64,000 nt of DNA from DAOUJW01 sp034421015 (lineage in GTDB: Bacteria > Chloroflexota > Dehalococcoidia > Lucifugimonadales > UBA2985): NCBI GenBank assembly GCA_034421015.1, contig DAOUKT010000015.1:1-64000 (forward strand), read 5' to 3'. Below, one piece after another: positions 22,000 through 30,353 of the stretch; positions within the stretch are counted from its first letter, which is position 1; every line of letters begins with the position of its first letter. Position numbers and translations under genes: made by a program. Under the pieces are notes generated by a model, which worked only from the letters and a program-made list of their open reading frames with translations, searched no databases and was not told the DNA's origin.

Positions 22000-22881
22000 G
22001 TGCGTCCCGTAGTCCTGTATAGCGTAGTCTCCGCCGGCGTGCTGGCCGTCTCGACCGCGGCCGTCCTCATCCGGCTGGCCGAGGCCCCGGCCCTGGCCAT
22101 AGCCGCCTACCGCCTTGGGCTGGCCAGCCTGGTTGTGTTCCCCTTTGCCGCTGCCAGAGACGCCCAGGGCCTGCGCTCCCTGAGCCTGTCCCAGTTCCTC
22201 TGGTGCATGGCCTCCGCCCTGGCCCTCGCCGTCCATTTCGCCGCGTGGATTGCGTCTTTGGAGCACACGTCGGTTGCCAGCTCCGTCGTCCTGGTGACCA
22301 CCAGCCCACTGCTGATTGCGGCCGTCTCCCACGTGGCCTACCGGGAGCGGCTGACGCGGGCGGTTGCCGGAGGCATTGCGCTGGGCGTGGCGGGCGGCCT
22401 GGCGCTGGCCCTGGGAGACAGGGCCGCGGGCGGCGGCGAGCTCTACGGCGACTTCCTTGCGCTCATTGGAGCCGCGGCCTCCGGGACGTACTTTCTCATA
22501 GGCAGGCGGGTCAGACGAAGCCTGTCCAACGTCAGCTACATAGCCCTGGTGTACCCGGGATCCGCCGTGGCCCTGGCGGTTGCGGTGGTGGCTACGGGCA
22601 CGCCCATGACAGGGTTCAGCGCCGGAACCTACTGGATGATACTACTGCTGACGCTGGTTCCCCAGCTTGTGGGCCACTCCTCCCTCAACTGGGCCCTGGG
22701 CCACCTGAGCGCCACCCTGGTAGCCGTGGCGGTGATGGCGGAGCCCGTCGGCGCGACGATCCTGGCCTGGCTCATACTCGACGAAGCGCCTCCCGTAACC
22801 AGCGTAATCGGCGGGACACTGGTGCTGTCCGGCGTCTACCTTGCCTTCCGCAGGCCGGTGGCCGGCCGGGGCGAGTCTTGA
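22000..22881 (+). CDS. EamA/DMT-family transporter
   Basis: The 293-residue protein has ten predicted membrane segments in two five-helix halves, each an EamA domain, with the second-half motif PVGATILAWLILDEAPP that is highly typical of DMT exporters. Substrates in this family range from amino acids to sugars and cannot be assigned here. The start is GTG 22000 (MRPVVLYSVVSAG), without a strong ribosome site. It ends 35 bases before the HyuA-type gene on the same strand, so the two may be co-transcribed. Confidence 0.88.
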   Translation: MRPVVLYSVVSAGVLAVSTAAVLIRLAEAPALAIAAYRLGLASLVVFPFAAARDAQGLRSLSLSQFLWCMASALALAVHFAAWIASLEHTSVASSVVLVTTSPLLIAAVSHVAYRERLTRAVAGGIALGVAGGLALALGDRAAGGGELYGDFLALIGAAASGTYFLIGRRVRRSLSNVSYIALVYPGSAVALAVAVVATGTPMTGFSAGTYWMILLLTLVPQLVGHSSLNWALGHLSATLVAVAVMAEPVGATILAWLILDEAPPVTSVIGGTLVLSGVYLAFRRPVAGRGES

Positions 22882-22916
22882 CGCGTTCTCCCCGAATGCC
22901 ATACATTCGCGGGGAC

Positions 22917-24920
22917 ATGGGCGATGCTATCCTTGGCGTGGACATAGGCGGCACATTCACCGACTTTGCCCTGGTTGACCGGGGTGAGATCAGGGTGTTC
23001 AAGACATCGTCCACGCCGGACGACCCGACGAGGGGCGTACTTGAGGGCCTGGGCGAGCTGAGGGTGTCCGAAGACACCGACATCTCTCACGGCTCCACCG
23101 TCGCCACCAACGCGCTGCTGGAGCTGAAGGGCGCCCGGACCGCTCTACTGGTCACAGAGGGCTTCGAGGACATGCTGGAGATCGGTCGGCAGAACCGGCC
23201 GTCGCTGTACGACTTCCAGGTGGAACGCCCGCCGCAGCTGGTCCCCCAGGAGCTCCGCATTGGGATAAGGGAGCGTCTGGACAGCGAGGGCCGCGTGGTC
23301 ATTTCGCTGACTGAGGAAGACGCTCGGCGCATAGCACAGCGGGTGAAGGAGAGCGGGGCCGGCGCGGTCGCCGTATCCCTCCTCTTTTCGTTCCGCAACC
23401 CTGAGCACGAACGCCTGCTCCGGGACGCCCTGGAGCGGCTGGCAAGCGACGCCTTCATCTCCGTGTCCAGCGACCTCCTGCCGGAGTACCGTGAGTACGA
23501 GCGCACCAGCACGGTGGTGGTCAACGCCTATGTCGGCCCGCCAATGGCCCAGTACCTACAGCGACTGGACGAGGCCTTGGGCCGGAGGCTGCGCATAATG
23601 CACTCCGGGGGAGGCAGCCTCTCGCCGGAGAAGGCGGCGCACGAGCCGGTCCGCACCCTCCTGAGCGGTCCCGCCGGAGGGGTGGTCGGGGCCTTTCACG
23701 TGGCATCCCGGGCGGGCTTTCCGCAGCTTATCACCCTGGACATGGGCGGCACCTCCACCGACGTCTCCCTCTGCCCCGGACACGTGCAGGAGACCAACAC
23801 AACCCAGATTGGGGGCTACCCCACGCGTGTGCCCACAATCGACATTCACACCGTGGGCGCGGGTGGAGGCTCAATAGCGAGGGTGGACGCAGGGGGCGCG
23901 CTGCTGGTTGGCCCGGAGTCGGCGGGGGCCGACCCGGGGCCTGCCTGCTACGGCCGCGGCGAGCGTGTTACGGTCACGGACGCGAACCTGGCTCTGGGAC
24001 GCCTGGACACGGGACGCTTCCTGGACGGCAGGATGTCGCTGGACGCCGAGCGATCACGGTTCTACGTGACGCAGCTGGCCGGGGAGTTGGGCCAGGATGT
24101 CGTGACGACAGCGGAAGGCGTACTCAGAGTCGCCAACGCCACGATGGAGCGGGCGTTGCGCACCATCTCCCTTGAACGTGGCTTCGACCCTCGCCACTTC
24201 ACTCTGCTGGCCTTCGGCGGAGCAGGCCCCATGCACGCCTGCGCTCTGGCCGAGGGACTGGGCATGAGCAGAGTGCTCGTGCCGCCGCACCCGGGCGTGC
24301 TGTCGGCGCTGGGGGCCGCACTCTCTGACGTGGTGAAGGACTACTCCCGCACCGTGCTGCTCCGTGAGACGGATGTGGATGCGGACGTGCTGAGAAACGC
24401 CTTCCGTCCGCTGGAGGAGCAGGCCCGCGAGGACCTGGCCCAGGACGGGTTCCGAGGCTCCCGCCTGAGGCTGGAGCGATTCCTGGACCTTCGATACGTG
24501 GGCCAGTCCTTCGAGCTTACGGTGCCATGTCCGCCGCAGGGAGCCAGGGTGGCTCAGTCGGCGGCCCGGCGCTTTCACAGAGCGCACCGGCAGCGCTACG
24601 GCCACAGCGATACGTCCCAGCCTACGGAGGTGGTAGCCGTCCGCCTCAAGGCGATAGGCCCCGTGGAGAAGCCCGCAATCGAGCCTGAGCCGCAGGGGTC
24701 GGTAGACCCGGCAGCGGCCTTCCTGGAAGAGCGCGGAGTCGTCTTCGGTGGCAGGAGTCTGCCCACCGGCTGCTATGACCGGGGGCTGCTGCGTCCGGGC
24801 AACGCCTTCGCCGGCCCAGCCCTCGTCCTGCAGATGGACTCCACGACGGTCATCCCGCCCGGGTGGACAGCGCGCGTGGACGGCTACGGCAACCTTGTGC
24901 TGGAGTCGTCCAATGCCTGA
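22917..24920 (+). CDS. hyuA: hydantoinase/oxoprolinase subunit A (HyuA-type)
   Basis: From ATG 22917 the product is 667 residues, beginning MGDAILGVDIGGTFTDF, an ASKHA-type ATP-binding start. Further motifs are GSTVATNALLE, LDMGGTSTDVSL and GGAGPMHACALAE. These are characteristic of the ATP-dependent hydantoinase A/5-oxoprolinase/acetone-carboxylase beta family, which works with a HyuB subunit. The larger frame back to 22203 is a shadow of the EamA gene; ATG 22896 is an alternative start. The 3' end overlaps the original hyuB start (ATG 24913) by 8 bases, but that hyuB copy is broken by an insertion. The substrate is unknown. Confidence 0.9.
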   Translation: MGDAILGVDIGGTFTDFALVDRGEIRVFKTSSTPDDPTRGVLEGLGELRVSEDTDISHGSTVATNALLELKGARTALLVTEGFEDMLEIGRQNRPSLYDFQVERPPQLVPQELRIGIRERLDSEGRVVISLTEEDARRIAQRVKESGAGAVAVSLLFSFRNPEHERLLRDALERLASDAFISVSSDLLPEYREYERTSTVVVNAYVGPPMAQYLQRLDEALGRRLRIMHSGGGSLSPEKAAHEPVRTLLSGPAGGVVGAFHVASRAGFPQLITLDMGGTSTDVSLCPGHVQETNTTQIGGYPTRVPTIDIHTVGAGGGSIARVDAGGALLVGPESAGADPGPACYGRGERVTVTDANLALGRLDTGRFLDGRMSLDAERSRFYVTQLAGELGQDVVTTAEGVLRVANATMERALRTISLERGFDPRHFTLLAFGGAGPMHACALAEGLGMSRVLVPPHPGVLSALGAALSDVVKDYSRTVLLRETDVDADVLRNAFRPLEEQAREDLAQDGFRGSRLRLERFLDLRYVGQSFELTVPCPPQGARVAQSAARRFHRAHRQRYGHSDTSQPTEVVAVRLKAIGPVEKPAIEPEPQGSVDPAAAFLEERGVVFGGRSLPTGCYDRGLLRPGNAFAGPALVLQMDSTTVIPPGWTARVDGYGNLVLESSNA

Positions 24921-24963
24921 CGCCATAAGCCTGCAGGTCTTTCACAACCTCTTCTCATCTGTG
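24910..24963. repeat. 54-bp direct repeat flanking the hyu insert, left copy
   Basis: This segment matches 26044-26097 at 53 of 54 positions, including an uninterrupted 47-base identity. It covers the last codons of hyuA and the first 17 codons of hyuB. The two copies bound about 1.08 kb of inserted sequence. Confidence 0.9.
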
Positions 24964-24978
24964 CTGGCGTCCGTGTAG
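24913..24978 (+). pseudogene. duplicated hyuB 5' fragment
   Basis: The frame reads MPDAISLQVFHNLFSSV, identical to the first 17 residues of the intact hyuB at 26047, then four unrelated codons and a stop at 24976-24978. It is what remains of the original overlapping hyuA/hyuB junction on the left side of the insert. It has no independent function. Confidence 0.88.
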
Positions 24979-25044
24979 GCCAACGTCAAGGGGCTATTGG
25001 GGGTGTAGCGTTGGACTGGTGTTTCCAGGGCTAAGAGTGACAAG

Positions 25045-25692
25045 ATGAAGAGAAGGCTCGCAAACCGCCAAGTACAGCTGAGCGCCCTGACCGCAGCTGT
25101 CGTGCTGATGCTGGTCATCGGCAGCGTCTGGTTCATTCCGGACAGCGCCAGGGACAAGGTTGTCATTGTCCAGTCTGTCATTACCAGCGCCGCAATACTT
25201 ACAGGCGGGTTCTTCGCCGTGTTCAAGCTGCAGATATTCAGGGACTTTGAACCACACCTGTCCATTTCACAAGAAGTTTCGCACAGGTTCATCGGTGACG
25301 ATTATGTGCATATTGCAGTAACCGCAACCTTGAACAACAGGTCGCGAGTGAGGGCAGAACTCCTGAAGGGCTTCGTCAAAGTGCAGCAAATACTGCCGAT
25401 TACGAACGAAGATGTGGAACGTCTGTATGCCCAGGCGTTTATAGATTGGGAGTATGAGAGCTTGCAATGGCCCTTACTGGACGAGGTCCTGCGTCCCGGC
25501 GCAGGGAGCAAATTGGTAGTTGAACCGGGCGAATTGAATCAGGAGGCGTGCGAGTTTATAATATCATCTGAGGTGAAGTCGGTCTTGGTGTACACGTACT
25601 TTTATAATTCCAGGTATTCCTTAGTTTCTTCAGCTGCCGAAGGTTGGGGTGCTACGACAGTCTATGATATAGTCAAGCCGCCTTCTGTTTAG
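25045..25692 (+). CDS. hypothetical two-TM protein (insert cargo)
   Basis: The 215-residue protein has two N-terminal membrane segments (about residues 14-33 and 41-63), then a soluble domain of about 145 residues predicted to be mixed alpha/beta, with no Cys pairs or catalytic motif that I recognise. ITNEDVERLYAQAFIDWEYESL and VYTYFYNSRYSLVSS lie in that domain. It is visibly more A/T-rich than hyuA and hyuB. It lies wholly inside the segment bounded by the 54-bp direct repeats, so it is accessory DNA. The general form (two helices plus a cytosolic domain) recalls small defence effectors, but that is only a resemblance. Confidence 0.6.
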   Translation: MKRRLANRQVQLSALTAAVVLMLVIGSVWFIPDSARDKVVIVQSVITSAAILTGGFFAVFKLQIFRDFEPHLSISQEVSHRFIGDDYVHIAVTATLNNRSRVRAELLKGFVKVQQILPITNEDVERLYAQAFIDWEYESLQWPLLDEVLRPGAGSKLVVEPGELNQEACEFIISSEVKSVLVYTYFYNSRYSLVSSAAEGWGATTVYDIVKPPSV

Positions 25693-25715
25693 CAAGTATT
25701 GTTGAGGAGGGCCTT

Positions 25716-25913
25716 ATGCCGGACAAGGACACACTCCCCGAGAGCGAGTGGATAATCAAGAGAGGGATGTCGCCAAGGGTCGCGCCCCCCAAGGTAGGAG
25801 GCTCGCGCAAGCCCCCGGGGCCCAGGCCTGCCGTAACCCCAGAAGTGGAGCCGGAAGCTGTTATTGAGGCTGAGGGTAACCCAGCGCCAGCGTCTGCTGA
25901 GGATTCTGCATAG
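25716..25913 (+). CDS. small Pro-rich hypothetical protein (insert cargo)
   Basis: The ORF has 65 codons and a strong GAGGAGGG ribosome site five bases before ATG 25716, which supports it as a real gene. The product is Pro/Glu/Ala-rich and likely disordered, with SEWIIKRGMSPRVAPPKVGG in the first half. It starts 23 bases after the two-TM protein and probably shares its transcript. I do not recognise the family. It sits inside the hyu insert. Confidence 0.5.
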   Translation: MPDKDTLPESEWIIKRGMSPRVAPPKVGGSRKPPGPRPAVTPEVEPEAVIEAEGNPAPASAEDSA

Positions 25914-26043
25914 CGCAAGCCCCGGGAACCAAGCCACAGAAGAAGTCCTGAGCAAACCCATTCGAGGGAAAGGCGCTGGAGCAAACCCGGCGCCTTTGTT
26001 TTTGCCCGGTTGCAATTCAGAATCACCCCACGCCGGAGGTTAA

Positions 26044-26097
26044 CCAATGCCTGACGCCATAAGCCTGCAGGTCTTTCACAACCTCTTCTCCTCTGTG
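26044..26097. repeat. 54-bp direct repeat flanking the hyu insert, right copy
   Basis: This is the partner of 24910-24963, with one mismatch. It contains the start codon and first 17 codons of the intact hyuB. The GGAGG ribosome site eight bases before the ATG belongs to the insert, so the insert supplies translation initiation for hyuB. Confidence 0.9.
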
Positions 26098-27627
26098 GCG
26101 GAGGAGATGGGCGTGGCCTTGGGCCGCAGCGCGTACTCCGTGAACATCAAGGAGCGCCAGGACTACTCCTGCGCCCTCTTTGACCCCCAGGCCAGGATGG
26201 TGGCCCAGGCCGCCCACATTCCAGTCCACCTGGGGTCGATGCCGGCGTCCGTGGAGGCGGCCTTGGAGCGACTTACGCTGTCGCCCGGGGACGTCGTTGC
26301 TCTCAACGACCCGTACATGGGCGGGACGCACCTGCCGGACATAACCCTGGTCGCCCCGGTGTTCGCCGATATGGACGACGGCCCGGGGCTCGTTGGCTTC
26401 GTTGCCAACAGGGGACATCATGCCGACATCGGCGGGATGACGCCGGGGTCGCTGCCCCTGTCGACGGAGCTGCTCCAGGAGGGCCTGATAATTCCTCCCA
26501 TCAAGCTGGCCAGGAGAGGACGGCTGAACGCGGAGGTCGTCGACTTGCTCTGTCGAAACTCCCGCACTCCAGACGACCGCCGCGGCGATCTGGCCGCGCA
26601 GCTTGCGGCCTGCCGCGTGGGTGAGCGGCGGCTGCGGGACATTGTGGCCCGGTACGGCTGGGAGGAGACCCGGCAGCACATGGACGGCCTGCTGGACTAC
26701 TCCGAGCGCCTCACACGCGCCGCCATCAGAGCTATGCCGGACGGCGAGTTCTCCTTTGTGGACTACCTGGAGGGCGACGGCTTCAGTGACGAGCCTCTCC
26801 CAATCCAGGCTAGCGTGCGTGTAAGGGGGGATGAGATGGAGGTGGACTTCACGGGTACGGCCCCCCAGACCGACGGCTGCGTCAACGCCCCATTCGCCAT
26901 TGCCCTCTCCGCCGTGCTCTACGTGGTCAGGTGCATCGCAGGCGAGCAGGTCCCCGCCAACCAGGGCATCATGCGGCCGGTGTCGGTGTATGCGCCGGTG
27001 GGATCGCTGGTCAATCCGACCTCGCCACACGCCGTCGCAGGGGGCAACGTCGAGACATCGCAGCGAATAGTCGACGCGCTCATGGGCGCGCTGGCCCAGG
27101 CAATGCCCGACGTGATTCCGGCGGCCAGCCAGGGCACGATGAACAACATTCTGGTGGGCGGCCGTCACCCCAACGGGGAGGGATTTGCTTACTACGAGAC
27201 CATTGCGGGCGGCATGGGGGCGAGGCCGGGCAGGGACGGGCTTTCGGGCGTTCATACGCACATGACCAACACTCTGAACACACCCATCGAGGCGCTGGAG
27301 CTGCAGTTCCCGATGCGCGTTCGCCGGTACGCCCTGCGCAGGGGGTCCGGCGGCGACGGCGAGTTCCGGGGCGGCGACGGCATTGTCAGGGAGACGGAGT
27401 TCCTTGGCCCCGCGACGGTGACCCTCCTCACGGAGCGGCGTCAGAACGCGCCCTACGGCCTCCATGGCGGCGAGCCGGGGGCGGTCGGAGAGAACGTCCT
27501 GTACAGGGTTGGCGCGGAGGGGGAGCGGCTGCCGTCCAAGGTCACATTCAGGGCGGAACCGGGCGATGTTCTGAGGATGCACACGCCCGGAGGCGGCGGC
27601 TGGGGAGCGAAGGGTAATAGTCCGTAA
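26047..27627 (+). CDS. hyuB: hydantoinase/oxoprolinase subunit B (HyuB-type)
   Basis: The 526-residue protein has the HyuB pattern: YSVNIKERQDYSCALFD, the metal-site candidate region NDPYMGGTHLPDITLV, GNVETSQRIVDALMGALAQA and YETIAGGMGARPGRDG near residue 385. It pairs with HyuA to hydrolyse hydantoin- or oxoproline-like rings or carboxylate substrates. The pair is now separated by about 1.1 kb, but both frames are intact. GGAGG upstream of ATG 26047 supports translation independent of hyuA. Length is normal. Confidence 0.92.
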   Translation: MPDAISLQVFHNLFSSVAEEMGVALGRSAYSVNIKERQDYSCALFDPQARMVAQAAHIPVHLGSMPASVEAALERLTLSPGDVVALNDPYMGGTHLPDITLVAPVFADMDDGPGLVGFVANRGHHADIGGMTPGSLPLSTELLQEGLIIPPIKLARRGRLNAEVVDLLCRNSRTPDDRRGDLAAQLAACRVGERRLRDIVARYGWEETRQHMDGLLDYSERLTRAAIRAMPDGEFSFVDYLEGDGFSDEPLPIQASVRVRGDEMEVDFTGTAPQTDGCVNAPFAIALSAVLYVVRCIAGEQVPANQGIMRPVSVYAPVGSLVNPTSPHAVAGGNVETSQRIVDALMGALAQAMPDVIPAASQGTMNNILVGGRHPNGEGFAYYETIAGGMGARPGRDGLSGVHTHMTNTLNTPIEALELQFPMRVRRYALRRGSGGDGEFRGGDGIVRETEFLGPATVTLLTERRQNAPYGLHGGEPGAVGENVLYRVGAEGERLPSKVTFRAEPGDVLRMHTPGGGGWGAKGNSP

Positions 27628-27677
27628 GCCTCCGGCTAGCAGCCAGGCTGTGTCTGCACTGGGAAAGAGAATAGACT

Positions 27678-27748
27678 TTCCCACAAAAATTCCAATAAAT
27701 TCCCAAAAGAATTCCAGCAGATTCCCACTGGGGTCCCACCAAAATTCC
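27678..27748. repeat. helically phased TTCC array
   Basis: TTCC(C/A) units begin at 27678, 27690, 27700, 27712 and 27722, a related TCCCA at about 27733, and TTCC at 27745. Spacings run 12, 10, 12, 10, about 11, 12, i.e. one unit per helical turn with a 22-bp super-period, separated by A-rich bases. It lies between hyuB and a small zinc-finger-like gene. Such phased sites suggest cooperative protein binding on one DNA face; the binder is unknown. Confidence 0.6.
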
Positions 27749-27805
27749 TTTACGCATAACTGCCCTCATGCTAGCCTGGAGGCACCTTGAGTATGGAGGG
27801 AGACA

Positions 27806-28062
27806 ATGCAAGTTAAACTGCCTGATGGGAGTGTGATTGAAGGAAATGAAGCCCAGCGTATAATTGAGTGGGTGGAGAAATATATAGAGAGAAAGAACGG
27901 AAGAAGCAGACGCGTGTGTTCAAAGGACCGAACAAGCCTAGAGCCAAGGGACAGGTGTTTCGTCGGGTGTGCCAGAACAACAACAACCACGTTTTCGACG
28001 TGCCAGCTCACGAGATAAACGAACCGTACTGCTTCTGCGGAGGACGACTGAAACTCCTATAG
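27806..28062 (+). pseudogene. frameshifted small Cys/Asn-rich protein gene
   Basis: Two overlapping frames make sense only together. Frame one from ATG 27806 gives MQVKLPDGSVIEGNEAQR and on to EKYIERK. Frame two, shifted by -1 from about 27885, gives RKKQTRVFKGPNKPRAKG, then CQNNNNHVFDVPAHEINEP and YCFCGGRLKLL, ending at 28062. A single frameshift would join them into a protein of about 85 residues with a CxCG-type metal site at the end. Either it is a decayed gene, a sequencing or assembly error, or a programmed frameshift; no canonical slippery heptamer is present. I do not recognise the family. Confidence 0.5.
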
Positions 28063-28150
28063 CAGAGCAGACTCAGTTCACGGCATTTATTGACGCGTTG
28101 TAGTCAGTATCAGCCTGATTTGGAACTGAGGAAGGAAAGGAGGCGCAGAA

Positions 28151-28333
28151 TTGGAAAGACCACACTACACGGGAATCGCTGTGGAGGAGGTAGGCGGTAA
28201 GGTGCGCATTGTGATTCAGGATGAATGCCATAACAGCGTGCAGGTTATTCACGTCGACGAGCAGATGATTCAGGAAATCACGGACGCGTTTGACGATTAC
28301 CTGGGCAGACATTCGCAGGAATGGTCTGAATAG
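28151..28333 (+). CDS. small hypothetical protein
   Basis: This is a 60-codon ORF from TTG 28151, preceded by an excellent AAAGGAGG about 9 bases upstream, so it is probably translated. The product (RPHYTGIAVEEVGGKVRIV, then HVDEQMIQEITDAFDDYL) looks like a small beta-then-alpha protein. No family is recognised. It follows the frameshifted zinc-finger-like gene and ends just before a MITE. Confidence 0.55.
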   Translation: MERPHYTGIAVEEVGGKVRIVIQDECHNSVQVIHVDEQMIQEITDAFDDYLGRHSQEWSE

Positions 28334-28338
28334 TCTGA

Positions 28339-28501
28339 GAAATCTCTGAACAAGTCCAATCCACTCCCGCGAGATTGCCCGGCGCTTGATGCGGGGGTGG
28401 GAGTCCCCGCCCCGCCACCCCTGGATTCCTGCCTGCGCAGGAATGGTTGTGAAGATGTCATTAGGCGAGACGGTAGCGGTTACGACTTGTTCAGAGATTT
28501 C
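28339..28501. mobile_element. MITE with perfect 18-bp terminal inverted repeats (copy C)
   Basis: GAAATCTCTGAACAAGTC (28339-28356) is repeated as its exact reverse complement at 28484-28501, bounding a 163-bp element without an ORF. The inside holds a GGATTCCTGCCTGCGCAGGAATGG stem shared with the other dispersed repeats. A diverged copy lies inverted at 50.8 kb. No target-site duplication is obvious. It would need a transposase supplied from elsewhere. Confidence 0.78.
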
Positions 28502-28620
28502 CCGGTTCTCTATAGGCATTTCCGCTTTGTCCCGATGAAATTATCAAGTTAATCTATTGGCTCTATGCGTACTCCTTGGTATGATTCCCTGACATAAGAA
28601 AAGGGAAGGTGAAAGCAGCC

Positions 28621-29433
28621 ATGAAAATCGAGTCATACGTGCAGGGAACGCCGTGCTGGGTAGACCTCTCGACAACCGACCAGGAAGCGGCCAAGTCGTT
28701 CTACGCTGAGCTCTTCGGGTGGACCTACGACGACAACCCGATGGATGAAACCGGGCAGAACATGTACTCCATGGCCATGAAGGGGGACTCCTACACGGGC
28801 GCAATGTACACACAGCCCCAGGAGCAGGCGCAGATGGGCATCCCGCCACACTGGATGGTGCACATTGCCGTTGACAACGCCGACGAGGTTGCCTCCCGCG
28901 TTGAAGGCTGCGGCGGCAAGGTGGTGGCAGGCCCCTTTGACGTGTTCGAGAACGGGCGCATGGTCTTCGTCAGTGACCCAACGGGCGGTATGGTGAACCT
29001 GTGGCAGGGGAACACCCACGCCGGAGCGGGCGTGCAGCACGAGCACGGCGCTATCGGCTGGTGCGAGCTTCTCTCCACCGACCCGGCTGCGTCCATACAG
29101 TTCTACACCAGCCTCCTGGGGGTGGAGTCCGAGACAGCGATGATGCCCAACGGCGTGGAGTACACGGCGTACATGGCCGGGGGCGTACCCCTTGCGGGCA
29201 CGATGGAGATGCCCCCTGAGGTCCGGGAGTTGAACGTCCCGTCCCACTGGAGCGTCTACTTTGACGTGGACGACGTGGACGAGACCTACGGTAAGGCCCT
29301 CTCGATGGGCGGACACGAGGCCCTCACCCCGACGGACATAGAGAGCGTCGGGCGTCTGGCATTCGTGATCGACCCCCAGGGCGCGGGCTTCGGCCTCATA
29401 ACCCCTGTGCCTGAATCGGGTATTCAGGGCTAG
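28621..29433 (+). CDS. VOC-family protein with two glyoxalase-like domains
   Basis: The 270-residue protein consists of two tandem VOC (glyoxalase/bleomycin-resistance) domains. Domain one starts GTPCWVDLSTTDQEAAKSFY and domain two starts GAIGWCELLSTDPAASIQFY, each ending in a VIDPQGAxF- or VSDPTGG-type strand. Such proteins bind or isomerise small molecules with a divalent metal; the ligand is unknown. ATG 28621 has GGGAAGG upstream; a GTG at 28609 is a less likely start. The stop overlaps the end of the convergent gene by 4 bases. Confidence 0.88.
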   Translation: MKIESYVQGTPCWVDLSTTDQEAAKSFYAELFGWTYDDNPMDETGQNMYSMAMKGDSYTGAMYTQPQEQAQMGIPPHWMVHIAVDNADEVASRVEGCGGKVVAGPFDVFENGRMVFVSDPTGGMVNLWQGNTHAGAGVQHEHGAIGWCELLSTDPAASIQFYTSLLGVESETAMMPNGVEYTAYMAGGVPLAGTMEMPPEVRELNVPSHWSVYFDVDDVDETYGKALSMGGHEALTPTDIESVGRLAFVIDPQGAGFGLITPVPESGIQG

Positions 29434-30299
29434 CCGGGGCGGCCGGCCCGGTAGTCGCGCTCGTGCCCTGCCAGGGCGTCCGCGTCCTGCCGTAGGGAGA
29501 CCAGGACCTTGAGCAGGCCCAGCAGCTGTATGTGCGTTATGCCAATGGACACCGCTAGAAGCGAGCGGCCGTCCAGGGTCAGGCGCGCCAGAGCTATCTG
29601 CTGAGGCTCCTGCCAGTGAGCGACTTCCACCTGGAGTGACCTCCCGTCGATTTGGATGGTCACGCCCCTACTGGAAGCTCGGCTGAGGTAGTCCAGGTTC
29701 CAGTCTCGGTGGACGTTGCGGCGGTCCATGTAGAACCTCCTCTGCTCCACGGGAGCGCAGCCGAGGACAAGCCCGACGACGGCCTTCAGCTCAGCGTTAA
29801 GACGCTCCTCCGCCGAGTCACGGGTAGGGAGGGCGCTTTGGGCGAGGTCCAGCGCCGTCTGCGGATGGTCAGGCTCTCCGGCGGTGTAGCGCAAAAGGGC
29901 CTGGCCTCGGCTGCGATTGCTAAGTTTGAAGTCGCTCAGCCGCAGGCCAAGTGGGTTGCCCTTCAGCCCGTAGACCGAGAACGGGGCCTCTGCGAGAAGC
30001 CGCGGTAGGTCGCCGGCGCCAAGTGCGTCATCAGGGTCTGCGCGAGGCCCGCTGAAGGGCAGTTCCTCATTCCAGGCGGAGCTCTTCCCGCAGCGCTGGC
30101 AGTAGCTCTCCCAGCCGCCGGACAATCCTACTGCCAGGGATTTCCGGAGGGTCGACAGCCAATCGACGCCAAGGCGCACGGCGTTTACCGGGCTGGGTTG
30201 ATAGGCGCGCATGACGCTCCGGCTCATGCCCAGGAGCTCTCCGCACCTGTAGCAGCGGGTGTAGGGCAGTGGTTCGCCTAATGGAGCGTAGCGGAACAT
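29430..30299 (-). CDS. hypothetical protein with N-terminal zinc ribbon
   Basis: The 289-residue protein has CYRCGELL near residue 16 and YCQRCGKS near residue 67, likely one split zinc ribbon, followed by an alpha/beta region with YMDRRNVHRDWNLDYLSR. The C-terminus is helical (THIQLLGLLKVLVSLRQDAD). No family is recognised. It lies 54 bases after the DtxR-type gene on the same strand and may be co-transcribed with it. It is convergent with the VOC gene with a 4-base overlap. Confidence 0.55.
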   Translation of the reverse strand: MFRYAPLGEPLPYTRCYRCGELLGMSRSVMRAYQPSPVNAVRLGVDWLSTLRKSLAVGLSGGWESYCQRCGKSSAWNEELPFSGPRADPDDALGAGDLPRLLAEAPFSVYGLKGNPLGLRLSDFKLSNRSRGQALLRYTAGEPDHPQTALDLAQSALPTRDSAEERLNAELKAVVGLVLGCAPVEQRRFYMDRRNVHRDWNLDYLSRASSRGVTIQIDGRSLQVEVAHWQEPQQIALARLTLDGRSLLAVSIGITHIQLLGLLKVLVSLRQDADALAGHERDYRAGRPG

Positions 30300-30353
30300 G
30301 GGGCATTCAGGTCGGATGTGCCGGGTAGCTTTGTGCGGGTAGAGCGGGCCGCT

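Noticed and set aside
22203..22916. N-terminal extension of hyuA to 22203
   Set aside because: It reads the EamA gene in the wrong frame; family homology starts at GVDIGGTFTDF just after 22917.
34..24991. 12-base match CCAACGTCAAGG at 34-45 and 24980-24991
   Set aside because: Both lie near possible insertion edges, but the match is short and the flanks are unrelated; chance is likely.
26023..27684. 553-codon minus-strand frame opposite hyuB
   Set aside because: It is an antisense shadow with no ribosome site and a low-complexity His/Arg/Gly composition.
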